A stretch of DNA of 64,000 nucleotides from Metallyticus violacea (GCA_030762175.1 CM060841.1:8060501-8124500), one strand, 5' to 3'. Counted from the stretch's first letter, positions 22,503 through 35,383 are shown. Notes: generated from the sequence alone by a model not told the origin. Translations and numbers: made by a program.

Positions 22503-22776
22503 TAATAGTTTTTAACGCCCGTTTTTACTACCGAGGCACCACAGGCGGTAGACACTGAGGATACATGAGATGAAATTATATATTGAGAAACGATTTTTTT
22601 AAGGAAGGAAACGTTCCAAGCTTAAGTTTAGGATACCTCCCCGGCATTTGTCATTTATGAGGACTGAGGAAAACCTGAACAAAACCTCAGTTTGTGGAGA
22701 CGGTCTTGGTGTGAATTGAACCCCAGACCTCCCGCTCACGAGTCCGCGCCTTAACAACCTCGGCCACCCGTGGCGG
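22503..22776 (-). mobile_element. SINE-B, full-length copy
   Basis: Minus-strand copy from CCGCCACGGGTGGCCGAGG through GCGGACTCGTGAGCGGG and a B box with GGTTCAATTC to the 3' end AACGGGCGTTAAAAACTATT. Flanks CAGAATT and CAGAGTT may be a worn target-site duplication. Confidence 0.92.
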
Positions 22777-22973
22777 TCCAGAGTTATTGTATATATGTCT
22801 TTGTCTATTTCAGGTGCGTGCGTTCTTGTTAAATATGTTGCTTCTTTGATGAATTAAATATTTTAATTTAGAAACGAAGTATGTTACAGACATTGAACGG
22901 TCTTGCAACCCAGGCGACTCAACTGTGCAATACATGTACACCTTGTTCAACAGTTTAACTGGAATAATAACTG
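22777..22973. other. unassigned spacer
   Basis: Unique sequence without a recognisable feature between a SINE-B and the microsatellite. Confidence 0.4.
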
Positions 22974-23040
22974 CTATTATTATTATTATTATTATTATTA
23001 TCATCATCATCATCATTATTATTATTATTACCACTAATAT

Positions 23041-23084
<44 letters not shown>

Positions 23085-23339
23085 TTACTACTACTACTAC
23101 TACTACTATTACTACTAATATTACTACTACTATTACTACTACTACTACTATTACTACTACTACTATTACTACTACTATTACTATACTACTACTACTACTA
23201 CTACTATTACTACTATTACTATTACTACTACTATTACTACTACTACTAATATTACTACTACTACTACTACTACTATTACTACAACTACTACTACTACTAT
23301 TACTACTACTATTACTACTAATATTACTACTACTACTAT

Positions 23340-23389
<50 letters not shown>
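22974..23389. repeat. large compound ATT/ATC/ACT microsatellite
   Basis: About 415 bp of phase-locked trinucleotides: (ATT)n, a short (ATC)n block near 23001-23015, more ATT, then a long (ACT)n array in which ATT units are interspersed singly, with a final pure (ACT)n block of about 17 units at the right. The two long open frames over it (poly Ile/Thr/Leu and poly Ser/Val) come only from the repeat. Confidence 0.97.
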
Positions 23390-26300
23390 TTAAACTGAGG
23401 AAGATACACTCCTTAAGCGGAACCTGCTGTGCTTTCGTTAGCTACTGTTGTAATCAGGGGTGAATAAAAAAGCATAGGATGACACAAATCACCATCATAC
23501 AACGAACTTTGATAAAGAGATAGAACTAGGTAATGAATTAAATATCCGTGTTAAGAATGGAAGACATTTAAAGGCAAGAAATGTTTGCTAATTTTAATTT
23601 CAAACGGTCAGTGAGTGTATACAGAGAAATGAAAAAGAGGTTTGGGGCAGGGAAAATTATGTCGAAGTATGTGACAAAGCAGCAAGAGAAGGCTTTCCAT
23701 GGGCATGAACACGGTAGCAAATTTGAAGGGTTTAAGAGTAAGGAGGCTGGATAAATAACCATTGTGTAACTAAAGAGACAATAATTGTCACATAATTTTA
23801 GAATGAGAGGGCAGCTGGAATTACAGAGATGATCCAATCTACCAATAGAAATTACAGGGGAAAAATGATGAATCAAGAAAAGGCAGGGTGGAAATTGGCA
23901 TTTATTTAGGGAAAGTGAGAGCAAAATGGTTGGAAAAAATTAGTGAGCAAGACAAAGAAGAAAGTTTAGAGTGTGAGGGGTTATATTTAAATAGACAGAA
24001 CCGTATAACTCGAAAACCGCAGTTTTTGGGTATGTCGTCTCTCAGGAAATGCAGCAACATAGATAGTAAACTATAATAAGTTATAAACTGCTAAATTTAT
24101 GGCTTATGGTTGATCCTAGTGCCTTCTGGAATTGTCCAAGGCATTGATACTATTAGTTATATTTTAATTTGGTTTATGCTAATGTTGTTATAAATACTTG
24201 ACTTATAAATGTATGTAAATGTCTGCAATAAATTTCAGTTTCAATAGAATACCTGAACCCAAGTCTTCCGGATATTCGAGCAGAAAACTGCTGATGGACA
24301 AGGGTTAAGTTATTAGTTAAATAAGCAAAATTGAAGGAAAATGCATTGAAAAGCTATACTTTTTAATTGAGGTAATTTATAAAGTTTTTAAACTAGGAAG
24401 GGAGGAAAATTTGTAAATTTAATCGTAAAGTTGTTTGGGGATATAAATTCATTCATTCAAATATCCACAGCATGTGTAAACGAATGGAATAATTGTGAGC
24501 GTAGAACTAAACGTTTTTCTTACACAAAATAACTCATCGCGTGAGATTCAAACTCTCCTCTCGTAGGAGACCTTTGCTCTTAATAGAACGCAAGAGGTAT
24601 TTCATTTCATTTACATTGTTCACATGGTAACTGTTTTAAGAAACTTCGTTTAGTTTTTGAGGTAATTATAATGAGAAATAGAGCGCACGACGAGACATTA
24701 TTCCTTTATGTGAAGATGAACCAAAAAATAAAAATAAAAATACTCTATCCCTGTATCTTGTTTCCTACACCGGTACGTGCATTGCAAACTCTTACATTTT
24801 ATTTCTAAATAACAAAATTACAATTTTGTATTACTATGATACTTATACCTAGGTTACAATTAGAACTTTACTAAAATAATAAAAATAACAAAGTACATTC
24901 CCTTCAACTAATTCCTAATTGCTGGAAATCAGCTGCGACTTCCACTTAATTTTAGCTCTAAATTATTAAACTGCTATTGACCGGTATCCGGTAGAAACTG
25001 TACCAGTGACCAGTACATTTCTTACACATGTTTACTTTACTACTTATATATATATTCTTGTCTATATATGTATAAATCTATATATTATACATCTGTTGAG
25101 CGTATGCATTTCTTTATTCTCCATATTATGTACCCTTTTTCCACATTATATCATCTTTATAAATATATTCTTGTAAATTTCACATTTATATATTATATTA
25201 ACCAAAAATTTCAACAGTAATTATATTCTTTGTTTGCGAATCTAATTGACATTTATCAATACAACATTTACCCTATCAGTTAATTACTTTGACATCGTTA
25301 ACAATAGTAATAACAATATCATTAGTAGTATTAATTATAATTATAATAGATATTATAACAATTTTATTATATTTTAATTTTCTTCTTCTTCTTCACTCTT
25401 TCAACATTCCCCTTTTCCACAATCACTTTGCCCTCCTCTCATTCTATATACACAAAACTGTTTTATCCTATTAAAAGTTCCCTCTCACTACTCCATACAC
25501 TTTATAATTCTCTATTGCATTTGTTTATCTATTCTTTATACTCGCATTATTACGAATTTGAAACTGTTCTTACAATTTTCACCACTCTACTTCTCACATA
25601 TCTACTACACCGGTACATTCCAAGGAAGATGAAGACGAACAGCTATGAAGTAGGGAGTATATATTTTTTTTTCTTATTTCTTTTCAGAGGACAAGTGAAA
25701 TAATAAATATTTTAACAGTACTTTAGGCTCTGTCAATTGCTGATTTAGTTCTCAGTATAAATACTTGTTTGGTTTAACAAACTGTTAGGAAACTTGTGAA
25801 CATGGTGTGTCGAAAGGGACGAGCGCATGACGTCGCATTGAAAGGCGTCCTTTCGTGTGACCACGCAGGGATTGTTTACTCTTCTCTCCAGGGGGCCATC
25901 CTGCACCGGCTCCTCCCCATGGTGCCATATCGCTACGGGCTGAGATGCTGCGCTACGGTTACACATAATTCCCATCCCCCATCTATTCCAGCTTTGGGAC
26001 GTACTGCAAATTTCGATTCTTGGAAATACTTTGACGTTAAATTGTATTTCAGTCGCTTAGTTTCATAAAGTCAGAAATGCTTTTCATAAATTTAATGTAA
26101 ACCACGTTCCAAAACTACAAAACAAAAATTGTATAATATTTTAAAAATACGAAGATATGTGGCGTTTGGAATCATAAAGTCTATACTCCAAAAATTGCAA
26201 TTTTGCTAACTAAAAAAAAGTGCTTTTGGTGCTTAAAACTTATTTCGTTTATAGTTAATTCACTTAATGATCCAACCTTATTTATGTACAAATTGCTTTC

Positions 26301-26738
26301 CTATACATTTTGGATCGCGTAAGCTCATATAGTAACCTTTAGTGCTTTTCATAAGAGAAGTCAACCATCGTAATGAATTTCTGTAACAGCGCCTGTTTTA
26401 TTTTATTTTTAATCCTACAGTAAAGTTATTCGTTAGAATTGTATTTTCAGACTTTTAATTGTGCTGATTTGTATTACTCGTTAGAAAAGTATAAATATTA
26501 AATAGTTAATTAACGGTCGAAAACACACAGGCATAATAAACACAGTTTCAAAAAATAAAGCCTAATGCATTATTCACTGCGCTAAAGAGAAATATCACAA
26601 GTTCAATTACAACCAAGTGAAACAACGAACCAACCTAGAAAATGAAGATGATAGTCTAACCGTAATGAATAAGAATAAGGGCTTCATCTGAAAACTCTTA
26701 TTGAAGTCTCTGATTGACTTTTTAAAATAATATACATA
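23390..26738. other. long unassigned A+T-rich region
   Basis: No gene or transposon family was recognised over 3.3 kb. 23560-24000 is purine-rich on the plus strand. 25289-25703 is T/C-rich with hydrophobic, low-complexity frames. A degenerate B-box-like string near 24538-24556 on the minus strand is too weak to call a SINE. The only compositionally distinct part is 25745-26070, listed separately. Confidence 0.5.
25745..26070 (+). other. G+C-richer island with a 91-codon open frame
   Basis: A TATAAAT string at about 25757 precedes a stretch clearly richer in G+C than its surroundings. The frame at 25796-26068 starts MNMVCRKGRAHDVALKGVL and ends at a stop. An overlapping minus frame of 76 codons also exists. 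I recognise no domain. It could be a first exon, a decayed repeat or chance; the composition step is what is actually seen. Confidence 0.25.
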
Positions 26739-27240
26739 GGGTGCCAAAAATGTATACACACTTTCACTTTAGATATCTGTTTAATATATTTCAAAGTTGG
26801 AAAGAAAAACAACAGCAATGTGTAGTATGATGTTCTGTAAACAGATGTGAGTTACATACATTATGATAGCGTTGCTACGTGACAGTATATCAACAATGAA
26901 CAAATGAAGCCAAGATTATCGTATGATGTTCTGTAAACAGATGTGACTCACATTACGTTATGCTAGAGTTGCTACAATAAAATGGAGCCAAGATTATCTT
27001 TTGAACAGCGGGTGTGGGTGTCATCTAGGAGACTAATTGGACCATTATTTTTTGATGGAACAGTAACGGGCCCAGTGTACTGAGCATGATACGCACATCC
27101 GTCTTACCCTCCATTCATACCCTCTATGGAAATGAGGAATTTTGCTTCCAACAGGATGGTGCGTACCTTGATGACAATCTTCCAAGGCACTGGATAGGAC
27201 GAGGAGGACGATTGAGTTTCCTCCGCGTTCTCTGGATCTA
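26739..27240 (+). mobile_element. Family T Tc1/mariner-like element, deleted 5' copy
   Basis: The left terminus GGGTGCCAAAAATGTATAC starts right after a TA. The untranslated leader holds a ~97-bp tandem duplication (GTATGATGTTCTGTAAACAG at 26824 and 26921). The transposase opens with ...LSFEQR-type codons near 27000, then jumps by a deletion of roughly 400 bp to the core: FFDGTVTGPVY, SIHTLYGNEEFCFQQDGAYL (with the second catalytic Asp) and DDNLPRHWIGRGG. The element stops at a SINE-B at 27243 and its 3' third is missing. Confidence 0.85.
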
Positions 27241-27242
27241 AC

Positions 27243-27426
27243 TTTTTTTTAAAGGAAGGAAACGTTCCAGGCCTAAGTTTAGGGTACCTCCCTGTCATTT
27301 GCCAGTTATAAGGACTGATGAAAACCTGGAAAAAACCTCAGCCAGGGAGGACGGTTCTGGCGGGATTCGAACCGCAGACCTTCCGCTCACGAGTCCGCGC
27401 CTTAACGACCTCGGCCACCCGTGACG
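27243..27426 (-). mobile_element. SINE-B, 3'-truncated copy
   Basis: On the minus strand the head (GTCACGGGTGGCCGAGG), B box and CAAATGACAGGGAGGTACCC through GGAACGTTTCCTTCCTTT are present, but the TCATCTCATGTATC tail is missing. The break falls exactly at the junction with the Family T element, so a deletion or rearrangement removed both the SINE tail and the element's 3' end. Confidence 0.88.
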
Positions 27427-28787
27427 TTAAAACATTATTTTGAAATTGTATTCAGGTGCATTCATTTTTTAATACCGAAAGGTAACTACTTATAATTGTA
27501 GTTATAGTAATTAATGCTTAGTGTTTAAGTTGATAACTGGAGGCGATTGAAGAGTAGAACGTAATTAGGTTTACTTCAAGACAACCATCTCCATTTATAT
27601 AAATTAACAAACATAAGTAAATCAAATAATTTGAAGAACTAATTTTGATATTTTGCATTCTGTACGTTGTGCATTAATTATCACATGAATGCCCAAATTA
27701 CATCACCTGAAGCAAAATTGGTTCTTAGATTTAAATTTTGAATAAAATAACTATAGAAATTCGATATTATAATTATATTTTATAACTCCAAGAAAAAGTT
27801 TATAAGTAAAATACTTTGCATTCTGTATGTTTTCAAAATAAGTTTAAACAAAGATTTTATTTATTCTTTATTTTTACTAAATAAAATTCTTAAAATCACA
27901 CATTTGTCCCATATTCAAGTATCTAATAGACGGGTTTAAATTTCTACACCCTCACAAACAAAAATTATGCAGTTTTGCGTGGGTTAAACAATATTTACTT
28001 ACAATTTCGAAAACTTTTAGTAACGGTTATATTATTCAGGCTGTCTTTAAACATATATATTTAAAGGTAAGCTTAGTTTAAGGAAAAAGTCGGGAGAAAA
28101 ATATAAACAAGGCAATACTATCAACACAGAAACCTAATCTTCTCTTTGCTGTGATCTGGTCAGCCGGGGTATGTCTTAAAAAAAGTGCTTGATATAAAAC
28201 TAGCAGACTAAAATGTTGACGTTTTATTAAGGAAAGGGAAAGAAGTATATTTTCGTCTGTGCCGCAAGAATCTGGTAAGAATATTTCTTTCAATGAGAGC
28301 AGTTTATCGCTACGTTATTTCTCCAGCCATTTCACTATGGAATCCTATCTCTCTCCACACACCCACACAATGTGACCCATTTCTCTGCAGGGTGTCGAAG
28401 AGAGGGAGTAGAATAACAGCCAATTCAGCTTCAGGCTCTCTCACTGTCTAAGAGCCCCCTAATTTATCTCTTCTCATTTTTAGCATCTCTTACCTTTCTC
28501 CGGATCTTCAGTGCGTAAGCTTTGCATCGCCACTCTCTCTATGTGCTTCCTTTTCTTACTCAAGCCATATTCATTCTCAAGCGGCTAGTCCCCTTTGGTA
28601 AGGGTGCACAAAACTTCAATATGTTTGCTATTGTACAATTAAAGCAAATTTGCTTAAAAAGAATTTCAAAATATGACTTTTTTTCAACCGACAGGTACTG
28701 TGTACCGTTGTTTGAACAATTGTTACTCATTTTTTGACTCAAAGAATACAAGAGACGGGAGATATTCCGTTTTGTGTAGTAGAATTA

Positions 28788-28830
<43 letters not shown>

Positions 28831-29089
28831 GGGAAGGTAAGATATGGAGGCACTGTGACAGCTTGTACATAGATAAAGTAAACCATGCTATTGAAACAGA
28901 AGAGGAGCTAAAATTGTACACCTCTCATAGAACACAGATTTAAGACAATTATTTCATGAAAATGTCTAAATAGATAAACAATAAGAGCATTTTAAAAGTC
29001 TTAAAACTTAGAGGCTCCGCAGTGACACTTCCAGCCAGTTGTTAGCGAGATTTCGCAAGAGTCGGGCAGTTGTTTGTGCAGTCGAGAGT
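27427..29089. other. unassigned A+T-rich sequence with one microsatellite
   Basis: Nothing recognisable apart from an AAT array. 28310-28540 is C/T-rich with no motif-bearing frame. Confidence 0.5.
28788..28830. repeat. (AAT)n microsatellite
   Basis: About 14 AAT units. The Asn-rich frame across it is a repeat product. Confidence 0.95.
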
Positions 29090-29325
29090 GATTTCATTGT
29101 GCAATGGTGAAACGTTCATTCCGTTGTCATATATTTATCTTAAAGGCAAACATGAGGCACAGAGTGTCGTGTGGCATAACGAGACAGGCATTTAGACGTA
29201 AATTTCCCGTAGCTCGGTTCCAACACGAAACACAATATTAAAGTGTACAAGTTTAATGAAACAGATTCTGTGATAATCCGGAAGAAAAATGGAAGACTGC
29301 TCATAAATCAATGACGGAATTGCAG
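29090..29325 (+). pseudogene. decayed N-terminal end of a Tc1/mariner-like transposase
   Basis: In shifting frames I read EAQSVVWHNETGI, then QAFRRKFPVARFQHETQ, then VYKFNETDSVIIRKKNGRLL. This fits the helix-turn-helix region of a transposase family widespread in arthropods (QRxFRRKFxxxxPxRxTIYxLVxKFxETGSVxDxxR). No catalytic core follows. The call rests on these partial matches only, so moderate doubt remains. Confidence 0.45.
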
Positions 29326-30836
29326 AATTATTACCATGATTTATAGCCTCATTGTTTCGTATATCTTGGGCTTTGTGATTTTTATTTTTTGAGGATATTG
29401 GAAAGTAGAGTATATTTAACTAACCCTCACGCACTGGAGGAATTTAAAACAAATATCCTATTAGAAATGAAGTTAGGTGCAATAGTGAAAGGAAAATGAT
29501 ACGTGATATTTTCCTAAGATGATGTGTATTTTCTAGAGAAAAAGGCAACATTTCCAGCATCTACTGTAAGGAGAGTGAGCACCAAATTCTGTTATTTAAC
29601 ATATTGTACCTAAGTCTTAATTATGAAGCGCTTGAATGCCGCGAGTTTATCCAATAAAATACCGGGCGGCAACGCGGGGTCTAATCGTTGATCGGTTGAA
29701 CTGTGTATAGGGACTTATTAACTGCTCTCACTGTAGAAAAGAAGAAACAAACGTTCAATTCAATAGCAATTTGTATAATTACAAACATAGAAATAGGATA
29801 GGAAAAGGAATACAGATATAAGAAAAGGATTCGGTGCTTACAAAGTAGGTGAATATTTATGGATATATGTATATATATATATATTCCTGGATCCCAACAA
29901 GAAAAGACAAATACTCGTTTTCCATAAAACATTTGCCGGTATTAAGATAATATTAAAAGGCTAGATGATGGGAAAAACTTTAGTCAGCAAGTTCTGCTTC
30001 TTTGGTCTTTTTAATAATCTGAAATGATTATGATTAATACTTCTACTATTGGAATAAAAACAACCGCAAGAAAAGAGAAAATGTAGAATATATGAAAAGA
30101 TAATAACACATCAAAAGTATCTGCAGCGAAGAGAGAAAATAAATATAAATAAAAAGTATAAATTATTATTGAATATATTTGTAAATGCAAATAAAATGTA
30201 CATTTTTGTTTGATAGCAGCTATGAACATCAAACCACAGAGGTGGACACAATTTACCGGCCAGAATTCGCACACTCGAGATTCATTCCTATCTCTCTCTT
30301 CTCTTCCCTATTGCATCAATGTCTGTACAAGTCAGTACAGCGTTGAAGTTCGGTTTCAGACCAAGTGAGATGAGACGAGTCGGTTTTTCGTGCCTAACCC
30401 TCAACTTTCTAAACGCACAGGATTTCTGGAAGAATTTATTGTCCTCACATTAAGTGCTCAAATTTACTTACTTTCTATACACACGCCAGAACCCATCGCT
30501 GCACGTTTATGACACTTTTCTTCAGAATAGCCTAGTCGATGTTGATTCCGGTTAGGTTTTCAAATTGTCAACTATTCGTGAGTATAGTCGGCTGATCCGG
30601 GTGGTCAGAAATTCTCAGAAATCAGTCATGAAAGAAACATCTGATTAAGGCGAGAGACTTGACTGAAGTGTGACACATCTTAATTACAATTTGCTTTGAC
30701 GAGCTCAGTGACGCTCAGCTATCAACAAAATCCTCGAATAGACACTCTGTATTATTGTATTCAAAATAAATAATATATCTTCGACGGGTTCAACGGCAAT
30801 TAATGATCAGCTTGCGGATTAAATGAGTCCAAATGC
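29326..30836. other. unassigned A+T-rich sequence
   Basis: No feature recognised. Frames at 29681-29932 and 30011-30274 on the minus strand are hydrophobic and A+T-driven. A short (TA)n lies at about 29869-29883. Confidence 0.5.
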
Positions 30837-30844
30837 ATGTCTTG

Positions 30845-31137
30845 TAAGTTTGTGTTATTTTATTCATGAACGCTCTTTAATATCTCAGGTCATCAGCGTC
30901 CCATTGAAATCAGGGTGTGAAACGGCTGGTAAATTTTGCTCAGAGGTCTCTTATTTCAGGCTTGAGGTTCTTTTTCGTGACGTAAATGTATGACACAGGA
31001 CCCACGGCTTTACTTCCCTTCCAAAGGAAGCTATGATTTTTACGCCCGAAATAATCTATCAGTCATGGGCGGGATCGAACCCGCGATTTTGGGTTTAGAA
31101 GGCAAGTATGATTACCACTACACCACCAGGACCGACT
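30845..31137 (-). mobile_element. SINE-A copy with target-site duplication
   Basis: Minus-strand copy, more diverged than others: head GGTCCTGGTGGTGTAGTGG, B box GGGTTCGATCCC, body with TACGTCACGAAAAAGAACC, and a 3' end without a clear A tail. The 8-bp repeat ATGTCTTG flanks it at 30837-30844 and 31138-31145. A short deletion removed part of the AAATCCTAAGTATGG motif. Confidence 0.92.
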
Positions 31138-31145
31138 ATGTCTTG

Positions 31146-32285
31146 ACAGCTGGAAATATGCTCCGTCTTTGAACTCATGTTTAGAATGTCATGTAGTCAC
31201 ACAGCGAACACCAAAACCCAGTGCAGTAACACATTTTCCTCTCCTCCTGTTGCTCCTAGCAGTAATCCTATTATGATCTGTTTATCTTTATATGGAGTGG
31301 AAATACCTCGCCCCTGAGGTGAATCATGTGATGGTTTATGAAGTGACTGCAGATGAGCCGCTATATATTCTGTCAGACAGGAAGTGCAATGCGTCTCAAA
31401 AAATCCTATGTTTACAACTTCCCCATCAAGGCGTACTTTGGAATACACTTGGCATGACAACGTGGGATTCCATAGCCAGTCATTGTTTACTAAAACGGTG
31501 CATTGAGGCACCTTCTCCAATAGGCACCAATAAGTGAAAGGGAGGAAAAATTAACAAGCCTGATCTGACGACATCACTCCAAAACCCAAGTAAATTTAAA
31601 TAACTGGGTTGTTTAAACAAAAACTCGCCTGAAATTTTCAATGTATACTATGTTTGTTTTTAAAGACCTGTCCAATGTATTTTTGAAGTATCAATATGCT
31701 TCTATCTTTCACATTTATTTAAATTATATTATTATTATTAAAGAAATTATTTAGACCTAAGCATATAAACCTGATTTAGTTTTTATAAAACAAAAGTACT
31801 TGTATGATCGGTCATTTGTAGCGAAGGACTTGAGAATGATTACCTAACATGCATGTTAATGAACTACAGCACAATAATAACAGCATGTAGAGGGGTTTTA
31901 GACCACAATTTGAAATTGGGAATTAGATGCTGATAAGCTTTGGAGAGAAATGGGCTAAAATTTCTTTATAATGTCTTCAAACGTGCTTTGGGAGCGAAGG
32001 AATCCTCTGGTCCCCTGATCAGTTTTTTAACATTTAGTAAAATAAAAATATCTACCATCTCGGACTAATCATATAAGAGTACGACTGCACAAACATAATT
32101 GATTTGTGATATTTTATAGATTAGTCTTCAGTGTTTCTTTCAGATATATTTTACCCCGGAGTCTTTTATGTTAGAAATTTAACAGCTGCTGTTTTATTTC
32201 GTCCTACTTATGTAGTAAGCCGATGGCTTTCGTAAAGGGACACAATAGGGTACAGGCATATATAGAGTATCTCCAAGGACTTAAC
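31146..32285. other. unassigned sequence
   Basis: No gene or repeat recognised. Overlapping frames at 31197-31520 (minus) and 31292-31537 (plus) lie in a slightly less A+T-rich part but carry no motif I know. Confidence 0.45.
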
Positions 32286-33029
32286 TTTAGCACAAACCTT
32301 GGCAAATATTTCACGTTTTTCAGGCAGAAGTATTTGTTATCTTGAACTGTGCTTGTAGAGGACTTGAGAAGAGCTATCATCAAAATCGAATTCTTATTCT
32401 CTCAGACAGTCAAAGCGCTTTAAAAGCACTTTCTCCCGACCAGGTGAAATCAAACTGGTACGAGAGTATCAAAATGCCTTGTCTGCCCTGGCATTTTGCA
32501 ATAGGCTCAAATTGCGATGGCTGCCGTGATACCAGGCATTTATGGGAATGAGAAAGCAGATCAGTTGGGAAAATGGGATGCTGATACAACCTTTTTGACC
32601 CTGAGCCCGCTGTTGGAATCAGTACGTGTGTTCTAAAACATGGATTGTGGATAAACATCAACTAAGGTGGCAAACGCAGGCTAAAATTGGACAGAAGAGG
32701 AATAAGGAAAGTAACATGGTCACTTTAGGAAACATCCTCTGAAGGCGGGGCTCTATAAAGATGAACCCACTGGTGGGATGTGTAAACAGGAGGGGGAATC
32801 CGCCTTACATATCCTGTTTTGAGTGTTCATTACTGGTAGGAAAGACTTGTTTTTTCTATAACCAGGGAAGACCTAGGAACGGATGCCAACGTTGAAACCA
32901 AAATACTGCAACTTGTACAAGGAGCAGATTTTGGGAAACAATGAAGGCGTCTCTTTCATTGGGGTAGCACATTGAGCCTTATAGGCTGACATACTGGAGG
33001 TTGTTTAAACTCCATAACTCTCTACCGAC
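32286..33029 (+). pseudogene. LINE 3' remnant with RNase H segment
   Basis: The frame from about 32306 reads FHVFQAEVFVILNCACRGLE and then ILILSDSQSALKALSP, which holds two expected RNase H acidic residues (Glu in QAEV, Asp in SDSQSA). Further downstream, in other frames, come IYGNEKADQLGK (the GNE.AD.LA motif), LKAGLYKDEPTGGMCKQEGE with ALHILF (a worn zinc knuckle), KILQLVQGAGF and YRLTYWRLF near the end. This order is typical of jockey/I-type LINE polyproteins. Upstream reverse transcriptase and endonuclease parts are absent, as expected of a 5'-truncated LINE. It ends directly at a tetranucleotide array. Confidence 0.75.
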
Positions 33030-33655
<626 letters not shown>

Positions 33656-34732
33656 CTATCTACTTCAACCTATATTGTTCCCAGTTTTTTTATTGTAAAT
33701 GTTAATATTATTATTCATAGCATAACATAAGTAATGAAACTGTAGTGTGTATTTCTCTCGCACAATTTTCCACTTTTTTACCATATGTTTCTTCACTAAC
33801 ATTTTAAATACATATTTTATTCAGTTATTTAAACACTGAAAATTGCAATAAAGAATGACGGTTGAGAACAATTAGTAGAAATACGTAGTGCACATTGTTG
33901 TATTAAGCGAAAATGTGCTCGAATTAAACATTCTTTGCACCTCGTATATTATTCCCCCTTCCCCTGAAACAAACACCCAGGAAGCTATCCGTGGGCAATG
34001 TGACAGGTTGTAGTTCCGACCATTGTAGGTAGTCCTACGTGAAAGAGCGTTTATTTAACTAAGATAAATAAGATAAAAACAAAAGAAATTACACTGGAAT
34101 TCGAAGATTCGCTTTTACTTGAAAGCAGCACCAACTGTGCAAACAAAGACAAGCTGCACAATTCCTATATGTAATGTCAAATTTAAGCTTCGTTAGTCAG
34201 TGGCATGCTGCTACTTTAGAAACTTAATACCACAGCTCAAGTAGCTCGTATATAAGACCCCTCTACTGTCCTTGTCTGACTTCTCGGGGCGAGACGCGGA
34301 TGGAGAGGAAAGTAGGAGCCACACGAGTCTTCTGCGCATGTGCGACTGAACGTTTATACTACCTTTACTTCAAGACATCGTCGGTCTGTTGTCTGACAGT
34401 AATTTTTATAGTGGTGTGGAGAAATTTTAGGTTTCGACAAGCGTTTTGCAGGCCTCTCATAAGGAGTTCTTTAGTTATTCATAGGGTTGGATTGATAAAT
34501 AATATTGCTATAATGGTCTGTTTTTAAATATTTTGTTTCATAGGCCGTACGATCACAGATGCGAGGGGTGGTTTACACTGGCTATGTTTTTAGTACGGTA
34601 TTACAGCATCGTAATATACAGAGAGTTCGGGGAGGCGTGGTTGAGAACATTACTAGGTACTAGAGAACTCAGGGACCAGGAAGTTAAACAACAGTACAAT
34701 CTCTTAAATTATTGCGGTGTAGTTTATTAACA
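33656..34732. other. unassigned sequence
   Basis: No gene recognised. TATATAAG at about 34248 followed by a G+C-richer stretch (TCTCGGGGCGAGACGCGG near 34282) could resemble a promoter, but no open frame with a motif follows. Confidence 0.4.
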
Positions 34733-35361
34733 TCATCCAGGGAATAATTTTCTTTGCCTCAAACACATTATCATTGCGATAATGGAATTAATCTGTAATA
34801 TAGTTTTAAAAAATAGGAACTCCGAAGGTGAGCCGTAAATTCCGCCAACCTGTTTGCAACAGCGGTGACCCAGTACAAAGTTCCCCTCTGTGTGTATTCT
34901 ACGCCCACAGCAGCTCATTTTAGACTTTGTAAGTGGCCACAGCTGTTTGCAAACTCGGCACTGCAATAGAAATGATTCTCTTTGGACGTCCCTGCATTTC
35001 ACTTGCACTTGCTCCATGTTTATCTCCTCTGTGTTTCTCATTACCTTATCCTTCTCTTCCTTCTGTCCTTATCTACCTTTTGTCGTCCAAACAGCCTCTC
35101 ATTTAATTCCTTGGACTTCTTAACGAGACGGGAATTGGCTGGCGCCCTGGAAGCTTTGCCCTCTTTACTGGAAATAGTTAAATTTACCACTGCTCTTGAG
35201 CTGAGGTTGGTAATCTCCGGGATGGGAGAGGATGATGAGGTCTTCCTTTTCTGCGATCTGAGGGAAGGCTTTGTCTCTGCAAATCGGACAAGACAGTTGA
35301 AATTCAGAGGTCTCTTCTCTAATAGAATTCTAAGCACCAGTTTAATTATTATCTTTAACAT
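34733..35361 (-). other. possible host exon(s) of unknown gene, minus strand
   Basis: Two frames on the minus strand (35041-35361, 106 codons, and 34733-35041, 102 codons) look less A+T-biased than surrounding frames. Within the first, a strong acceptor-like string (CTTGTCCGATTTGCAG) ends just before 35276 and donor-like strings AAAAG-GTAGAT and ATAAG-GTAATG end exons at 35077 or 35045. The enclosed peptide is basic and Ser-rich (SLRSQKRKTSSSSPIPEITN, KKSKELNERLFGRQK). In the second, CATTTCTATTGCAG precedes 34960 and the peptide has CRVC and two CC pairs. I recognise neither. A plus-strand frame at 34982-35383 overlaps. It may be a real exon pair, a pseudogene or chance. Confidence 0.3.
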
Positions 35362-35383
35362 TGCGTCTATCCTTCTATTCTGA

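Noticed and set aside
22810..23409. Long open frames of 199 codons (minus) and 157 codons (plus)
   Set aside because: They translate a trinucleotide microsatellite into single-residue runs and are not genes.
28734..28943. Asn-rich 69-codon frame
   Set aside because: The Asn run is the (AAT)n microsatellite; the flanking codons show no motif.
34247..34310. TATATAAG followed by a G+C-rich stretch as a core promoter
   Set aside because: TATA-like strings are frequent in such A+T-rich DNA, and no motif-bearing open frame follows.
34733..34980. Cys spacing (CRVC...CC...GHRC...SEFLFF) faintly like the Cys-rich N-terminal zinc region of parkin
   Set aside because: Spacing fits only loosely, key neighbouring residues differ and no other parkin domain is nearby. 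I kept it only as an unidentified possible exon.
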